A stretch of 32,294 nt of DNA from Gemmatimonadota bacterium (GTDB lineage: Bacteria > Gemmatimonadota > Gemmatimonadetes > Longimicrobiales > Gaopeijiaceae), in assembly GCA_022822445.1 (NCBI GenBank), contig JAJEBR010000045.1, positions 1 to 32,294 of the forward strand, in the 5' to 3' direction. This document shows, in pieces, positions 7,052 through 15,698 of the stretch. The notes beneath the pieces are model-generated. The model saw only the letters and a list, made by a program, of their open reading frames with translations, was not told the DNA's origin and did not search any database. The position numbers and the translations under genes are program-made. Positions within the stretch are counted from its first letter, which is position 1, and every line of letters starts with the position of its first letter.

Positions 7052-8107
7052 ATGCCAGGGAAGCGCGAGCCACCCCCAAGACCGAAGCACGACGCCTCCT
7101 ACAAGAGTTTCTTCGCGCACCGCCGCACCGTCGCCGACACCCTGCGCGCCTCCGCAATCGACATTGCCGCCCACCTCGACTTCACCACCCTGGAGCGCAT
7201 GCCCGCCAGCTTCGTCACCCGCGCCCTCGGCCAGCGCCACGCCGACATGCTCTGGCGGGTTCAGACGACTGGCGGGCGCTGGCTCTACATCCTCGTTCTG
7301 CTCGAGTTCCAGTCCACCGTGGACCCCACCATGGCCCTGCGGATGACGAACTATGTGACCACCATCTGGATGCAGCTCGAAGCGGACGACCTCGGTCCCG
7401 GCGGCGAGTTCCCTTTCGTTCTGCCCATCGTCATCTACAACGGCGGGCGTCCCTGGACCGCAGCGACCGACATCGCCGACCTTCCGGCCCAGATGCCGAA
7501 GGCAACGCTTGGATACATGCTCCGTCACCGGTATCTTCTCATTGAGATCCAGACCGAGGATCCCGAGCAGCTCCCGCTGGACAACGTGCTCGCAATGATC
7601 GCCAAGTTCGAGCAGGCGCCCACGGCGGAGGCCACGGAGGAATTGATTCGCTCGCTGCCGGAATGGATCAAGAGTATCAGCCTGCCGGAGCTCAGGGAGC
7701 CTTTCTTGGAGTGGATAGAGCAGGTGGTGACAGAGCGGCATGGTGAAGCCGGCAGGGAATTGCGACGCAACCTCAGAAGAGAGGGGGAACCAAAGGTGAC
7801 TACACTACTCGACCGGGCCCGGCAATGGGGCGAGGAACGGGACCAGCAATGGCTGCAGAAGGGGCTTGAGAAGGGGCTGCAAGAGGGGCTTGAGAAGGGT
7901 ATCAAGGAGGAGCGTCGCGCTTCGCTCCAGCGGGAGCGGGAGCTGGTCCACCGGATGGTCGCCCGCAGGTTCGGTCCCGGCACCGCCGAACAGCTCCTGC
8001 CGCTGCTCGACCGGCTCTCCGATCCGGAGTCGATCGTGGCCATCGCCGACGCCGTGATCGAATGCGAGACCGGCGAGGAGTTCCTTCAGAGGGTGCGGGA
8101 GGCCTGA
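7052..8107 (+). CDS. Rpn/YhgA-family PD-(D/E)XK nuclease (recombination-promoting, transposase-like)
   Basis: A 351-residue member of the Rpn/YhgA-like family. It begins with the family hallmark KHDASYKSFFAH (residues 12-23). The nuclease core shows ADMLWRV with Asp65 and LLEFQS with Glu85 and Gln87, the D...ExQ form of PD-(D/E)XK used here. PIVIYNGGRPW follows near residue 130. The C-terminal third has a coiled glutamate/lysine repeat (KGLEKGLQEGLEKG) and the usual DUF4351-like end. Members promote RecA-independent recombination in Escherichia coli and have transposase-like behaviour. The frame is open further upstream, but the -10 box of the promoter overlaps the first ATG (6923), so I chose the ATG at 7052. 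A decayed copy of this gene lies at 9246-9499. Confidence 0.85.
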   Translation: MPGKREPPPRPKHDASYKSFFAHRRTVADTLRASAIDIAAHLDFTTLERMPASFVTRALGQRHADMLWRVQTTGGRWLYILVLLEFQSTVDPTMALRMTNYVTTIWMQLEADDLGPGGEFPFVLPIVIYNGGRPWTAATDIADLPAQMPKATLGYMLRHRYLLIEIQTEDPEQLPLDNVLAMIAKFEQAPTAEATEELIRSLPEWIKSISLPELREPFLEWIEQVVTERHGEAGRELRRNLRREGEPKVTTLLDRARQWGEERDQQWLQKGLEKGLQEGLEKGIKEERRASLQRERELVHRMVARRFGPGTAEQLLPLLDRLSDPESIVAIADAVIECETGEEFLQRVREA

Positions 8108-8122
8108 AGCGTCAACCAGACC

Positions 8123-8135
8123 TTACATTCTGTAA
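8123..8135. terminator. Small AT-rich palindrome between convergent genes
   Basis: TTACA-TTC-TGTAA forms a 5-base inverted repeat in an AT-rich patch between the Rpn stop and the stop of the facing propeller gene. A similar TGTAA...TTACA pair occurs at 10089-10106, at the other edge of the duplicated unit. The short arms make termination uncertain; the element may instead mark a rearrangement boundary. Confidence 0.25.
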
Positions 8136-8167
8136 AGTTCTGATTACATAGGGGCCGCACCAGCGGT

Positions 8168-9227
8168 CTACCTCACCTCCGCCGGCACCCGCTTCACCAC
8201 CACCGTCGGCACATCCAGCTCATCCGTCTCTACATAGGCGACCAGCCCGTTGGGCCCGAACGCCGCAAACATGATGGCGCCGCTTTCCTGGGCGAAGGTT
8301 CCCACGTACCGGCCGTCCGCGCCGATGACGTCAATGGCCGATGCGGGTGCCGGAGAGGTGCTCAATGACAGTCCGGCCATCACGTTGCCGGCCAGGTAGT
8401 CCTCCCACGGATAGCCATCCTCCGGAGTGCGCCGCACCCAGACGGCACCCGTCCAGGTGGTTCTGAGGTCATCGATAACCGGAATTTCGCCGAAGACCGG
8501 GTAGGACCGCGCCTCTTCGAGCATGCCCTGTCACGATCTGCTCGGCGCGCACGGGATTCCCGTCAATGTTCAACCGTTCGAGCACTCTGGGGCCCTCACG
8601 CTGTTGCATCGAACCGCCAACGCCGCCTCCGAGGACGGTAAACGTGACGATCCGCTTGACGTAGCCAATCAACGTTCCGCCTGCCCCCGCCCGCAGGAGG
8701 TACGTCCTCCTGCCGTCCTGCGGATTCGTTTGCTGGCCGGTGGGCTCCTGTTCAATTCCGGGAAAGCCGGGGAAGCGAACCATTCGGTCGACTTCACCCC
8801 CGGGCCGGAAGACGTGGTACGCCCTGTGACCATAGTCGGCCACGACCATCGTCCCATCGCGGAAGGTGACGGCCGAGTTGGCGATCTGGAACTCTCCCGG
8901 GCCCTCCCCGGCACGGCCGAACGCCGTGACCAGCCCGCCCAGGGAATCGACAACCGTGATCCGCATGCTGCTGCCGCGTTGTCCGACATCGGTGATGTGA
9001 AGATTGCCGGCAGCGTCGAAAGCCAGCGAGGTGATGGACGTGAACAACTCCCAATCGGCACCCCCGCCGCCGACCCGGAACACGTCCTCGAACTCGGCGG
9101 AAAGTGCGACATCTTCCGAGGGGAGCGCGATGACGGGGACCTGGGCGGCCAGCGAGAGCGGTGCGGCCGGGGAGAGCAGACAGGCCGCCAACAGCCTCGA
9201 TAGCGGTGGGAAGATCAATCGGTTCAT
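8168..9227 (-). pseudogene. Secreted six-bladed beta-propeller gene broken by one frameshift
   Basis: Read on the minus strand, an ATG at 9227 gives a signal peptide ending SLAAQ and propeller blades with FGRAGEGPGEF and MVVADYGHRAYHVF. Near 8505-8533 the frame leaves the protein, and the continuation ([13 protein letters not shown] ... [21 protein letters not shown]) is found one frame over, ending at 8168. Deleting one base near 8530 would give a protein of about 353 residues, the usual size for the family. The shift is visible in the sequence; whether it is a true mutation, a sequencing error or programmed shifting is not. The product would be an exported protein with a 6-bladed fold, probably ligand-binding. 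It is convergent with the Rpn gene. Confidence 0.7.
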
Positions 9228-9245
9228 ACTGTCTCCAGATACTTG

Positions 9246-9499
9246 ATGCGCCCGGCGGTTTTCCTACGCCCCGGGCCCCCGGCAATCCTTCCCGTCTGCC
9301 CATCGGAAGCGGCCGGGTTCAGGGCGAACGGGAGCTGGTTCACCGGCTGGTCACCCGTAGGTTCGGGCCTGGCACTGCCGAACGCGTCCTTCCATTGCTC
9401 GACAAGCTTTCCGACCCGGTGCGCATCGCGGCCATCGCCGACGCCGTGATCGAATGTGACACCGCCGAGGGGTTCCTCAGGCGGGTGCAGGAGGGCTGA
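9246..9499 (+). pseudogene. Internally deleted second copy of the Rpn-family gene
   Basis: The first ~60 bases resemble the leader of the intact gene: the frame reads FLRPGPPAILPVCPS here and FLRPWPSAIVPACPP near 6944. From about 9318 to the stop the sequence matches the last 60 codons of the intact gene, with ELVHRLVTRRFGPGTAE against ELVHRMVARRFGPGTAE and [14 protein letters not shown] against VIECETGEEFLQRV. The whole nuclease core between is missing (about 950 bases). The retained ends with a deleted middle resemble the non-autonomous derivatives of transposable genes. It cannot make an active nuclease. Confidence 0.75.
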
Positions 9500-10045
9500 A
9501 GAGCCGCTTCACCACCACTGTCTGGACCCCGAGATCGTCCGTCTCGATGAACGCCAGCAGCCCGTTCGGCCCGAAGGCGTCCGGCAGAGGGGTCGTGCCG
9601 GCCAGATAGCTGCCCAGGTAGCGGCCCGGCCTCTTCGAGTCTCCTCAGGCGCCGGTCCTTCTCGGCACGGATGACGCGGCCCGTCACCGGTTCCGGCTCG
9701 AAGGGGCGTTTCAGAATTCGCACGACGCCTGTCTCCCGAGAGAACCGTGCGCTCGATGCCGTGCGAAGTGGGCAGCACGATCGGGCCGGAAAACGCGGCG
9801 CCCGTCATGGTGTACCCGGTCGCCTGGGTCGGCACGTGGACGATCGCTTCCGCCCCCGGCTGCGCCTTTATGGGGCCCATCCTCCACGACCCGGCGGACC
9901 CGGACATGCGCACCATGCGTTCGAATTCGCCGTCCGCGCGGAACAGGTGGTAGCCGCGTCGTGCCATGTCGGCCACCACCACGCGTCCGTCGGAAAGGAC
10001 AGTCATTGCGAAGGCGTCGCCGAACTCGCCCGGGCCCTCGCCCAT
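9477..10045 (-). pseudogene. Decayed six-bladed beta-propeller gene remnant
   Basis: Minus-strand fragments in three frames restore one propeller gene. The first, about 10045-9740, runs from GEGPGEFGDAFAM through VVVADMARRGYHLFRADG. The second is about 9735-9625, with RILKRPFEPEPVTGRVI. The third, about 9635-9477, has [21 protein letters not shown]. The end matches the neighbouring propeller gene ([21 protein letters not shown]). The first ~100 residues, including any signal peptide, are lost. At least two frameshifts separate the pieces. It stands in the same convergent relation to the Rpn remnant as the intact pair does at 7052-9227, and its 3' end overlaps that remnant. Confidence 0.7.
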
Positions 10046-10101
10046 CCCGCCGTGAGGGGCAGGGCTAAGTAAAGAAAACATGACAAGTTGTAATGTCGGC
10101 T

Positions 10102-13100
10102 TTACATATCCCCCACGATCCCCTCCATCCCCAACCCCCTCAGCACCTCGTTCACCTCCGCCAGCTCTTCGCCCCACACTCCCTCCAGCTCGGCGAGCAG
10201 CCCCTCCAGCGTCCCCACCATGATCTCGAACACCTCGTACATCCCGCTCGTCGGCCGCCCATCCCCACGCTCCGACATCGACAGCAGGTTCGCCAGCCGG
10301 TTGTTCACCTTGATCGGGAAGTTGAGCGGGTCCTGGTTGGACCGGTTCCGCACCTGGTAGATCTCCCCCTCGATCTCGTCCAGCGCCGTCCGCAACCGGT
10401 CCGCCGCGGCGCTCAGCCGTTCGTCATCCACCGCCTCCAGCCGCTCCTCCAGCTCCGCCTTCACCCGCCGGATCTCGATCACCGCGCGGTTTGCCTCGTT
10501 CACCCTGGCGCGGATCTCCATCCCGAAGTCGTACTGTGCGACCAGGTCCTCGTCCGTTACGTCCTCGATCCACGGGTTGCGGCGCACCTCCAGCTCGACG
10601 CTCGTGGAGACGACGCCCAGGTCCAGCCGCGCGCGGTACATCCCCGGGGGGACCGTCGGCGACATCGTCCGCACCCCCCAGAGGATCATCCCGGGGAAGG
10701 TGGCGGCCGGATCGGTCCGCAGGTCCCACCGCAAGCGATTCCAGCCGGCCTCCAGCGGCAGTTCCGGACCCGACCAGCGGTCCCGCGCCTCGCCCTCCGC
10801 CGCCACCGTGAAGGTCCGCAGCACGTTCCCGTCCGCGTCCACGATCTCCAGCTTCGGGTCCGACACCGCTCCGCTGGCGACCGCCTCCGCAATGAAGTCC
10901 CCCAGCCACCACGTCAGCACCGCCCCGTTCGCCGACCGGTACGCAGGGGCCGGTTCGAACATCGCCAGGTCCCCATCCAGCATCCCCGGCTGGTGCTGCC
11001 TGAGCGGCCCCACATTGTCCAAGACCCAGAACCCCCGCCCGTGACTCGCCATCGCCAGCTCGTCGTGCTCCGGGATCACGTCCGTCACCGGCATGTCCGG
11101 CAGCCCCGGGTTCAGTTCCTGCCACCACGCCCCGTCATCGAACGACACGTACACGCCGTGATTCGTCCCCGCGTACAGGAGCCCCTCGCGGTTCGGGTCC
11201 TCGCGCACCGAGTTCACGTAGGCGTCGTCGCGGATACCGTTCACGATCCTGGTCCACGTCTCGCCGTAATCGTCCGTCTTCCACACATGCGGCCGGAAGT
11301 CGTCGAGCAGCGGCAGGCGCGCCGACACGTACGCCTTGCCCGCGTCGAACGCAGACGCGTCGATCAGGCTGACGCGCCCGAAGTCCGGCATGTCCGGAGG
11401 CGTCACGTTCGTCCAGCTCCCGCCTCCGTCGCGCGTTACGTGCACGAGCCCGTCGTCCGACCCCGTCCAGATCACGTCGATGTCCACCTTGCCGGGACCG
11501 ACCGCGAAGATCGTCGCGTAGACCTCCGGGCCGTTCATGTCGCCGGTGATGGGCCCGCCGGAATGGCCCAGCGTCATGGGGTCCGCGCGGGTGAGGTCGT
11601 CGCTCAGGCGGTCCCAGCTGTTGCCGCCGTCGGTGCTCCGCCAGAGCCGGTTCGACGCGGTGTACAGGGTGTTGGGGTCGATGGGCGAAAAGATGATCGG
11701 AAAGGTCCATTGCCAGCGCTCGACCATGTCGATGGCCGGCTCGCCGGAGTAGAACCAGGGGTAGGGATTGACCTCGCGCGAGGTGCCCAGGCGCCGGTTG
11801 TAGCGGTCCAGGTAGCGGCCGTTGTTGGTGCCCGAGAAGAAGACGTCGAGGTCCTTCGGATCGGGCGCGATGTAGCCCGGCTCGCCCCCGCCCGCCCGGT
11901 AGTGCACGTCCATCGAGCCGCGGGTAATGGCCGGGGCGCGGGCGCCGGCGGGGACTCCGCCGTAAGCGCCGGCGTCGGCCCCATCGCCCCGCCCGCCCGC
12001 CATCGCCGCCGCGAACCGACCCGCGTTCCAGTCGGACGGCAGGCAGAGCGTGCTGTTGTCCTGCTGCGAGCCGCAGATGTGCCAGGGGATGTGCGACGTC
12101 GTGACGCCGTGGTAGAACTGCGCGGTGGAAAACTCCTGGTCGGTCCACTGGCTGCCGGTGGTGAAGCTGACCGCGCCGCCGCCGTCGTTGGCGACCACGA
12201 CGTGCGCGGGGTCGTCGGGGTCGATCCAGAAGTCGTGGAAGTCGCCGTGGGTGCCGTTGTTGATGACTTCGTAGGTGGCGCCGCCGTCGGTCGAGCGGAA
12301 GAACGACGTGTTCTGCACATAGACGACGTCCTCGTCGTGATGGTCGGCGTACACGTGCGTGTAGTAGAAGGCGCGCTGCCGGATCCGCCGCTCGTCGTTG
12401 ATGAGCTCCCAGGTGTCGCCGCCGTCGTCGCTGCGGAAGAGCCCGCCGTCGTCGTGCTCGAAGAGGGCGTAGACGCGGTTGGAGTTCGCGGTCGACACCG
12501 CCAGGCCGATCTTGCCGACGACGCCTTCAGCCGGCATGCCGGGGTTGCGGGTGATCTCGGTCCACGTGTCCCCGCCGTCGACCGATTTGAACATGCCGCT
12601 GCCCGGCCCGCCGGACGACATCGTGTACTCCTTGCGGAAGGCCTCCCAGAGCGCCGCGTAGATCACGTCGGGGTTGTTGCGGTCGATCGCGATGTCGATC
12701 GCGCCGGAGCGCACGTCGCGGAAGAGGATGCGCTCCCAGGTGTCGCCCCCGTCGGTGCTGCGGAAGACGCCGCGCTCCTCGCTGGGGACGCCGTATTTGC
12801 CGAACGACGCGACGTAGACGATGTCGGGATCGGTCGGGTGGATGCGGATCGTGGAGATGCCGTGCGACTCGCGGAAGCCGATGTGCTCCCAGGTGGCGCC
12901 GGCGTCGCGGCTGCGGTAGACACCGTCGCCGGGCAGGATGTTGCCGCGGATGCAGGTCTCGCCGGTGCCGATGAAGACGAGGTCGGGGTCGGTTTCGGCG
13001 ACCGCCACCGCACCGATCGAGGCGGAGTTGATCTGGAAGTCCGTCACGGGGAACCATTCTTCCCCCCCGTCGACCGTCTTCCACAACCCCCCACCCGTCG

Positions 13101-13296
13101 CCCCGAAGTAGGCCTCCATCGGGCGCCCCTTCACCCCACTCGCCGCAATCGACCGCCCACCGCGGTCCGGCCCGAGGTTGCGCCAGGAATACCCGGCGAG
13201 GAAGGCGGAATCGAGGACGGGTTGCTGGGCGGCGAGGACCGCGCCCGAGAGGAGGGCCGCGCCCGAGAGGAGGGCCGGGATTGTGAAATGTTTCAC
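10102..13296 (-). CDS. Exported Asp-box (BNR) repeat beta-propeller protein, VPS10/sortilin-like
   Basis: A 1,064-residue exported protein. The first ~660 residues carry repeated Asp-box motifs of the type SxDxGxTW (RSTDGGDTWERI, KSVDGGDTWTEI, RSDDGGDTWELI, RSTDGGNSWDRL), the mark of BNR/sialidase-like and VPS10/sortilin-type multi-bladed propellers. The C-terminal ~300 residues form beta-sandwich-like segments and then a charged helical end. Such proteins are often annotated as glycosyl hydrolases but lack a clear active site here. I chose the GTG at 13296 (AGGA eight bases upstream on the minus strand), which gives the signal peptide KHFTIPALLSGAALLSGAVL ending AAQQ; an upstream ATG at 13359 would place 21 polar residues before it. 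It is divergent from the binding-protein gene at 13482. Confidence 0.85.
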   Translation of the reverse strand: MKHFTIPALLSGAALLSGAVLAAQQPVLDSAFLAGYSWRNLGPDRGGRSIAASGVKGRPMEAYFGATGGGLWKTVDGGEEWFPVTDFQINSASIGAVAVAETDPDLVFIGTGETCIRGNILPGDGVYRSRDAGATWEHIGFRESHGISTIRIHPTDPDIVYVASFGKYGVPSEERGVFRSTDGGDTWERILFRDVRSGAIDIAIDRNNPDVIYAALWEAFRKEYTMSSGGPGSGMFKSVDGGDTWTEITRNPGMPAEGVVGKIGLAVSTANSNRVYALFEHDDGGLFRSDDGGDTWELINDERRIRQRAFYYTHVYADHHDEDVVYVQNTSFFRSTDGGATYEVINNGTHGDFHDFWIDPDDPAHVVVANDGGGAVSFTTGSQWTDQEFSTAQFYHGVTTSHIPWHICGSQQDNSTLCLPSDWNAGRFAAAMAGGRGDGADAGAYGGVPAGARAPAITRGSMDVHYRAGGGEPGYIAPDPKDLDVFFSGTNNGRYLDRYNRRLGTSREVNPYPWFYSGEPAIDMVERWQWTFPIIFSPIDPNTLYTASNRLWRSTDGGNSWDRLSDDLTRADPMTLGHSGGPITGDMNGPEVYATIFAVGPGKVDIDVIWTGSDDGLVHVTRDGGGSWTNVTPPDMPDFGRVSLIDASAFDAGKAYVSARLPLLDDFRPHVWKTDDYGETWTRIVNGIRDDAYVNSVREDPNREGLLYAGTNHGVYVSFDDGAWWQELNPGLPDMPVTDVIPEHDELAMASHGRGFWVLDNVGPLRQHQPGMLDGDLAMFEPAPAYRSANGAVLTWWLGDFIAEAVASGAVSDPKLEIVDADGNVLRTFTVAAEGEARDRWSGPELPLEAGWNRLRWDLRTDPAATFPGMILWGVRTMSPTVPPGMYRARLDLGVVSTSVELEVRRNPWIEDVTDEDLVAQYDFGMEIRARVNEANRAVIEIRRVKAELEERLEAVDDERLSAAADRLRTALDEIEGEIYQVRNRSNQDPLNFPIKVNNRLANLLSMSERGDGRPTSGMYEVFEIMVGTLEGLLAELEGVWGEELAEVNEVLRGLGMEGIVGDM
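13241..13276 (+). repeat. 18-base direct repeat in a signal-peptide region
   Basis: GCGCCCGAGAGGAGGGCC occurs twice in immediate succession. On the minus strand it encodes a duplicated LLSGA unit in the hydrophobic core of the signal peptide of the Asp-box protein. A unit gain or loss would keep the frame and change the length of the signal helix by six residues. Confidence 0.85.
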
Positions 13297-13481
13297 GAGT
13301 GGTTTCCTGTGGAGTGCGGGGAGGGGTTCGGCGCGGTCAACGTACCGGGAATGCCGCATGCCGGACAAGCAATCCGCCGGGACAGGCAATCCGTTCTTGG
13401 CTCCCCATGGTGTTGTCGCTATTCTCCACCGGTTGAAATCCCGTCACGTCAGAGTGGTTGAACCATCGAGGAGCCGGTCCC

Positions 13482-14741
13482 ATGCATATGCGAAACAGTT
13501 TGTCCACCGCGGCGCTCATCGCCATAGTCGCGACGCCGGGCTGCACCGAAACCACCACGCCGCCGCCGGTCGTCGAACCCGGTTCCGAGACGGTCGTGTT
13601 GGACGCGGACGACGCCATACGGATCCGCATGCTGCTGTCGGTCACGGTCGCGCCGTCGCTGGGAGCCGTGACCTGGCAGGCGGCCGGGTTCGCCGCCGAG
13701 GACATGGGCCCCATCCACGGGCGCGAGGTGGAGCTGGGCGACCCCGTGGACACGAGCTGTTCGCCGGAAGGCGGCCGCGCGGGCGCGATGGGAATCCTCG
13801 GGGACCGGAAGGTGGCCGGTATCGTCGGAACCAACTGCTCGGCCGCGGCAGTGGCGGCGGCGGCGGTCGTCAGCGACGCGGACCTGGTCATGATTTCGCC
13901 GAGCAACACCTCGCCCCGCCTTACCTCGGACCTGGCCGGCAACGCGAATCCCGACTATCACCCCGGCTACTTCCGCGTGTCGTCCAACGACCTGCACCAG
14001 GCGCGAGCCCTGTCGGACTTCGTCTACAACCGGTTGGAGCTGCGGACCGTGGCCACCGTTCACGACGGCGACCCGTACACCTCCGCCCTCGTGGAGGCGT
14101 TCGCCAACGCGTTCTCGGCTCTAGGGGGCACGGTACCGTCCCAGGCCGAAATCGTGAAGGGTCAAACAGACATGGCGGACGTGCTCGCGGAGTTCGCGAC
14201 CGCCGGACCGGACGCCATCTTCTTCCCCCTGTTCGTGACGGAGGGGTCGGCCTTCGCCGAGCAAGCGCAGGGGTTCGCCGGGCTTGAGGGAACGACCCTG
14301 ATTTCCGCGGCGGCGCTGCTGGTCTCCCAGTTCCTGGCGACGCCGCAGTCGGAGGGGATCTACTTCGCCGGACCCGAGGCGGACTTCCGCTCCAACGTCA
14401 ACGAGGTGACCGGCCGCAGTGGCGAGCAGGTTCTCGCCGCCTTCGACGCCAGGCACGGCGGCTTCCCCCTGTCCCCCTACTGGGCGCACGCCTATGACGC
14501 GACCACCATCCTCCTCTCGGCGATCGAGGCGGTCGCGGTGGAGGAAGGCGACATGCTGCTCATCGACCGGACGGCCCTTCGCGCGCAGGTGCACGCAACC
14601 GCCATGAGCGGCCTCGTCGGCACGATCTCCTGCGATCGATTCGGCGATTGCGGCACCGGGCGGATGAACATCTACCACCACACCGACAGGAACATCACCG
14701 ACGTCGCCAGGCTGCCGGTCGTGTACGTGTACACCCCCTGA
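13482..14741 (+). CDS. Periplasmic binding protein type 1 (LivJ-like), probable lipoprotein
   Basis: A 419-residue substrate-binding protein of the branched-chain amino acid (type 1 periplasmic binding) fold. The signal peptide ends at Cys21 (ATPGC). The mature part has the family pattern: GFAAEDMGPIHGREVEL with a following disulfide-type cysteine pair, KVAGIVGTNCSAAAVAAA, then the ISPSNTSPRLT segment equivalent to the ligand-binding SNT region, and FRVSSNDLHQARALSDFVY. Residues near the end (PYWAHAYDATTILLSAI) match the closing helix of the family. GAGGAG at 13468-13473 supports the ATG at 13482 over an upstream ATG at 13458. No ABC permease or ATPase gene is adjacent, so it is an orphan receptor that either works with distant permeases or has a sensory role. 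Confidence 0.85.
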   Translation: MHMRNSLSTAALIAIVATPGCTETTTPPPVVEPGSETVVLDADDAIRIRMLLSVTVAPSLGAVTWQAAGFAAEDMGPIHGREVELGDPVDTSCSPEGGRAGAMGILGDRKVAGIVGTNCSAAAVAAAAVVSDADLVMISPSNTSPRLTSDLAGNANPDYHPGYFRVSSNDLHQARALSDFVYNRLELRTVATVHDGDPYTSALVEAFANAFSALGGTVPSQAEIVKGQTDMADVLAEFATAGPDAIFFPLFVTEGSAFAEQAQGFAGLEGTTLISAAALLVSQFLATPQSEGIYFAGPEADFRSNVNEVTGRSGEQVLAAFDARHGGFPLSPYWAHAYDATTILLSAIEAVAVEEGDMLLIDRTALRAQVHATAMSGLVGTISCDRFGDCGTGRMNIYHHTDRNITDVARLPVVYVYTP

Positions 14742-14751
14742 GACCGCGGAT

Positions 14752-14835
14752 CTATCGACCGGCCTCCAGCCGCATCACCGTCGGCTCGCGGATCGCCATA
14801 TCCATCGGCCCGGCCCCGGGGACATGGTCCCCGCT
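14752..14835 (-). pseudogene. C-terminal scrap of a third lipoprotein paralogue
   Basis: A minus-strand frame ends in a stop at 14752 and reads VPGAGPMDMAIREPTVMRL before it. The adjacent complete gene ends VPGAGTIRMSISGPVRIW, with the same VPGAG, the same spacing and a similar ending. The DNA also matches around the VPGAG codons. The remnant directly follows the last gene of the operon, as expected if a tandem third copy was deleted down to its last ~25 codons. Confidence 0.5.
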
Positions 14836-14843
14836 ACATCCCG

Positions 14844-15698
14844 TCAGTAGACCGCCCAGATCCGTACCGGTCCGCTGATCGACATCCGGATCGTGCCGGC
14901 TCCGGGCACCTGGTTGGTTCCCTCGATGGTCCGTTGCGACGCCGAGTACTTCGGCAGGTTGCGCTCCGGATCCCAGAGGACGTATCCCGTGGTCGAGCCG
15001 CTGAGAGTCTGCCTCACCACAGCATCGCCCACCCCTTCGAGCATTTCCATCGTGATGTCCCCCTGCATGGCGATGTTCAGCAGGGTCTCGCCCTCGACCA
15101 GGGTGTCCCCCATGAGCGTGTACGTGTAGACGGTCTGCGTGGCCGACTCCGATGTCTCCTCCTCGACGGCCCAGGTCACCGTGTCCACCCAGGTGCCGCC
15201 GCGGCCGATCGGGCGGGCGGGAAGCCGCGGGAAGATCTCGAAGGCGACCGCAGGGAAGGGGGTCAGGTCCATCACCGCACTGTCGAGGCTGGGCATCGCC
15301 CCGACCTCCACGTGGCCCTGCCGGCCCAGCACCAGCGCGAGCGGCCCGGTCACGTCTTCGGCACCCGCGCTCCGGGTGCCCATTCCCGGACTCGACGAGG
15401 CAACGTTGAAGCCGACCACGGTGCCGTAGATCCCGACCCCGGCAACGTCACGGGCGAACACCATGTTCATCGTCAGGAGCGTCGTGGTCGTAACCTCGAT
15501 GTCGCCGGCGGCCGTGCTCACGCTGACCACCACGGAATCGTCGACGTGGTAGAGGGCGGTCGGGGGCGTGGGGACGCGGTAGGAAAAGCTTGTGGTGGGA
15601 CCGGTTCCGGCGTTCGGGGTGGGGGCCGGGGCCGACCCTCCGGCGCAGGCGGCTGCCGGCAGAAGTCCGATGATCGCGAGCAGTGTTCCGTTCCTCAT
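14844..15698 (-). CDS. Lipoprotein of unknown function, paralogue A
   Basis: A 284-residue probable lipoprotein. The signal peptide is short and ends LLPAAAC with Cys18, followed by a proline/alanine linker. The mature domain is beta-rich, opening with SYRVPTPPTALYHVDDSV and containing VYTYTLMGDTLVEGETLL near residue 205 and a GYVLWDPERNLPKY motif near 250. The neighbouring gene has the same layout, so the two are tandem duplicates of a family that I cannot name. Its ATG overlaps the upstream stop (ATGA), and a GAGAGGA ribosome-binding site lies inside the upstream gene, so translation is coupled. The product probably sits in the outer membrane facing the periplasm. Confidence 0.75.
   Translation of the reverse strand: MRNGTLLAIIGLLPAAACAGGSAPAPTPNAGTGPTTSFSYRVPTPPTALYHVDDSVVVSVSTAAGDIEVTTTTLLTMNMVFARDVAGVGIYGTVVGFNVASSSPGMGTRSAGAEDVTGPLALVLGRQGHVEVGAMPSLDSAVMDLTPFPAVAFEIFPRLPARPIGRGGTWVDTVTWAVEEETSESATQTVYTYTLMGDTLVEGETLLNIAMQGDITMEMLEGVGDAVVRQTLSGSTTGYVLWDPERNLPKYSASQRTIEGTNQVPGAGTIRMSISGPVRIWAVY

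Noticed and set aside
10093-13461. Open plus-strand frame of over 1,100 codons opposite the Asp-box protein
   Set aside because: It is rich in Arg, His, Pro and Val in the pattern produced by reading the antisense of GC-rich coding DNA, has no domain, and the minus-strand frame has a signal peptide and clear repeat motifs.
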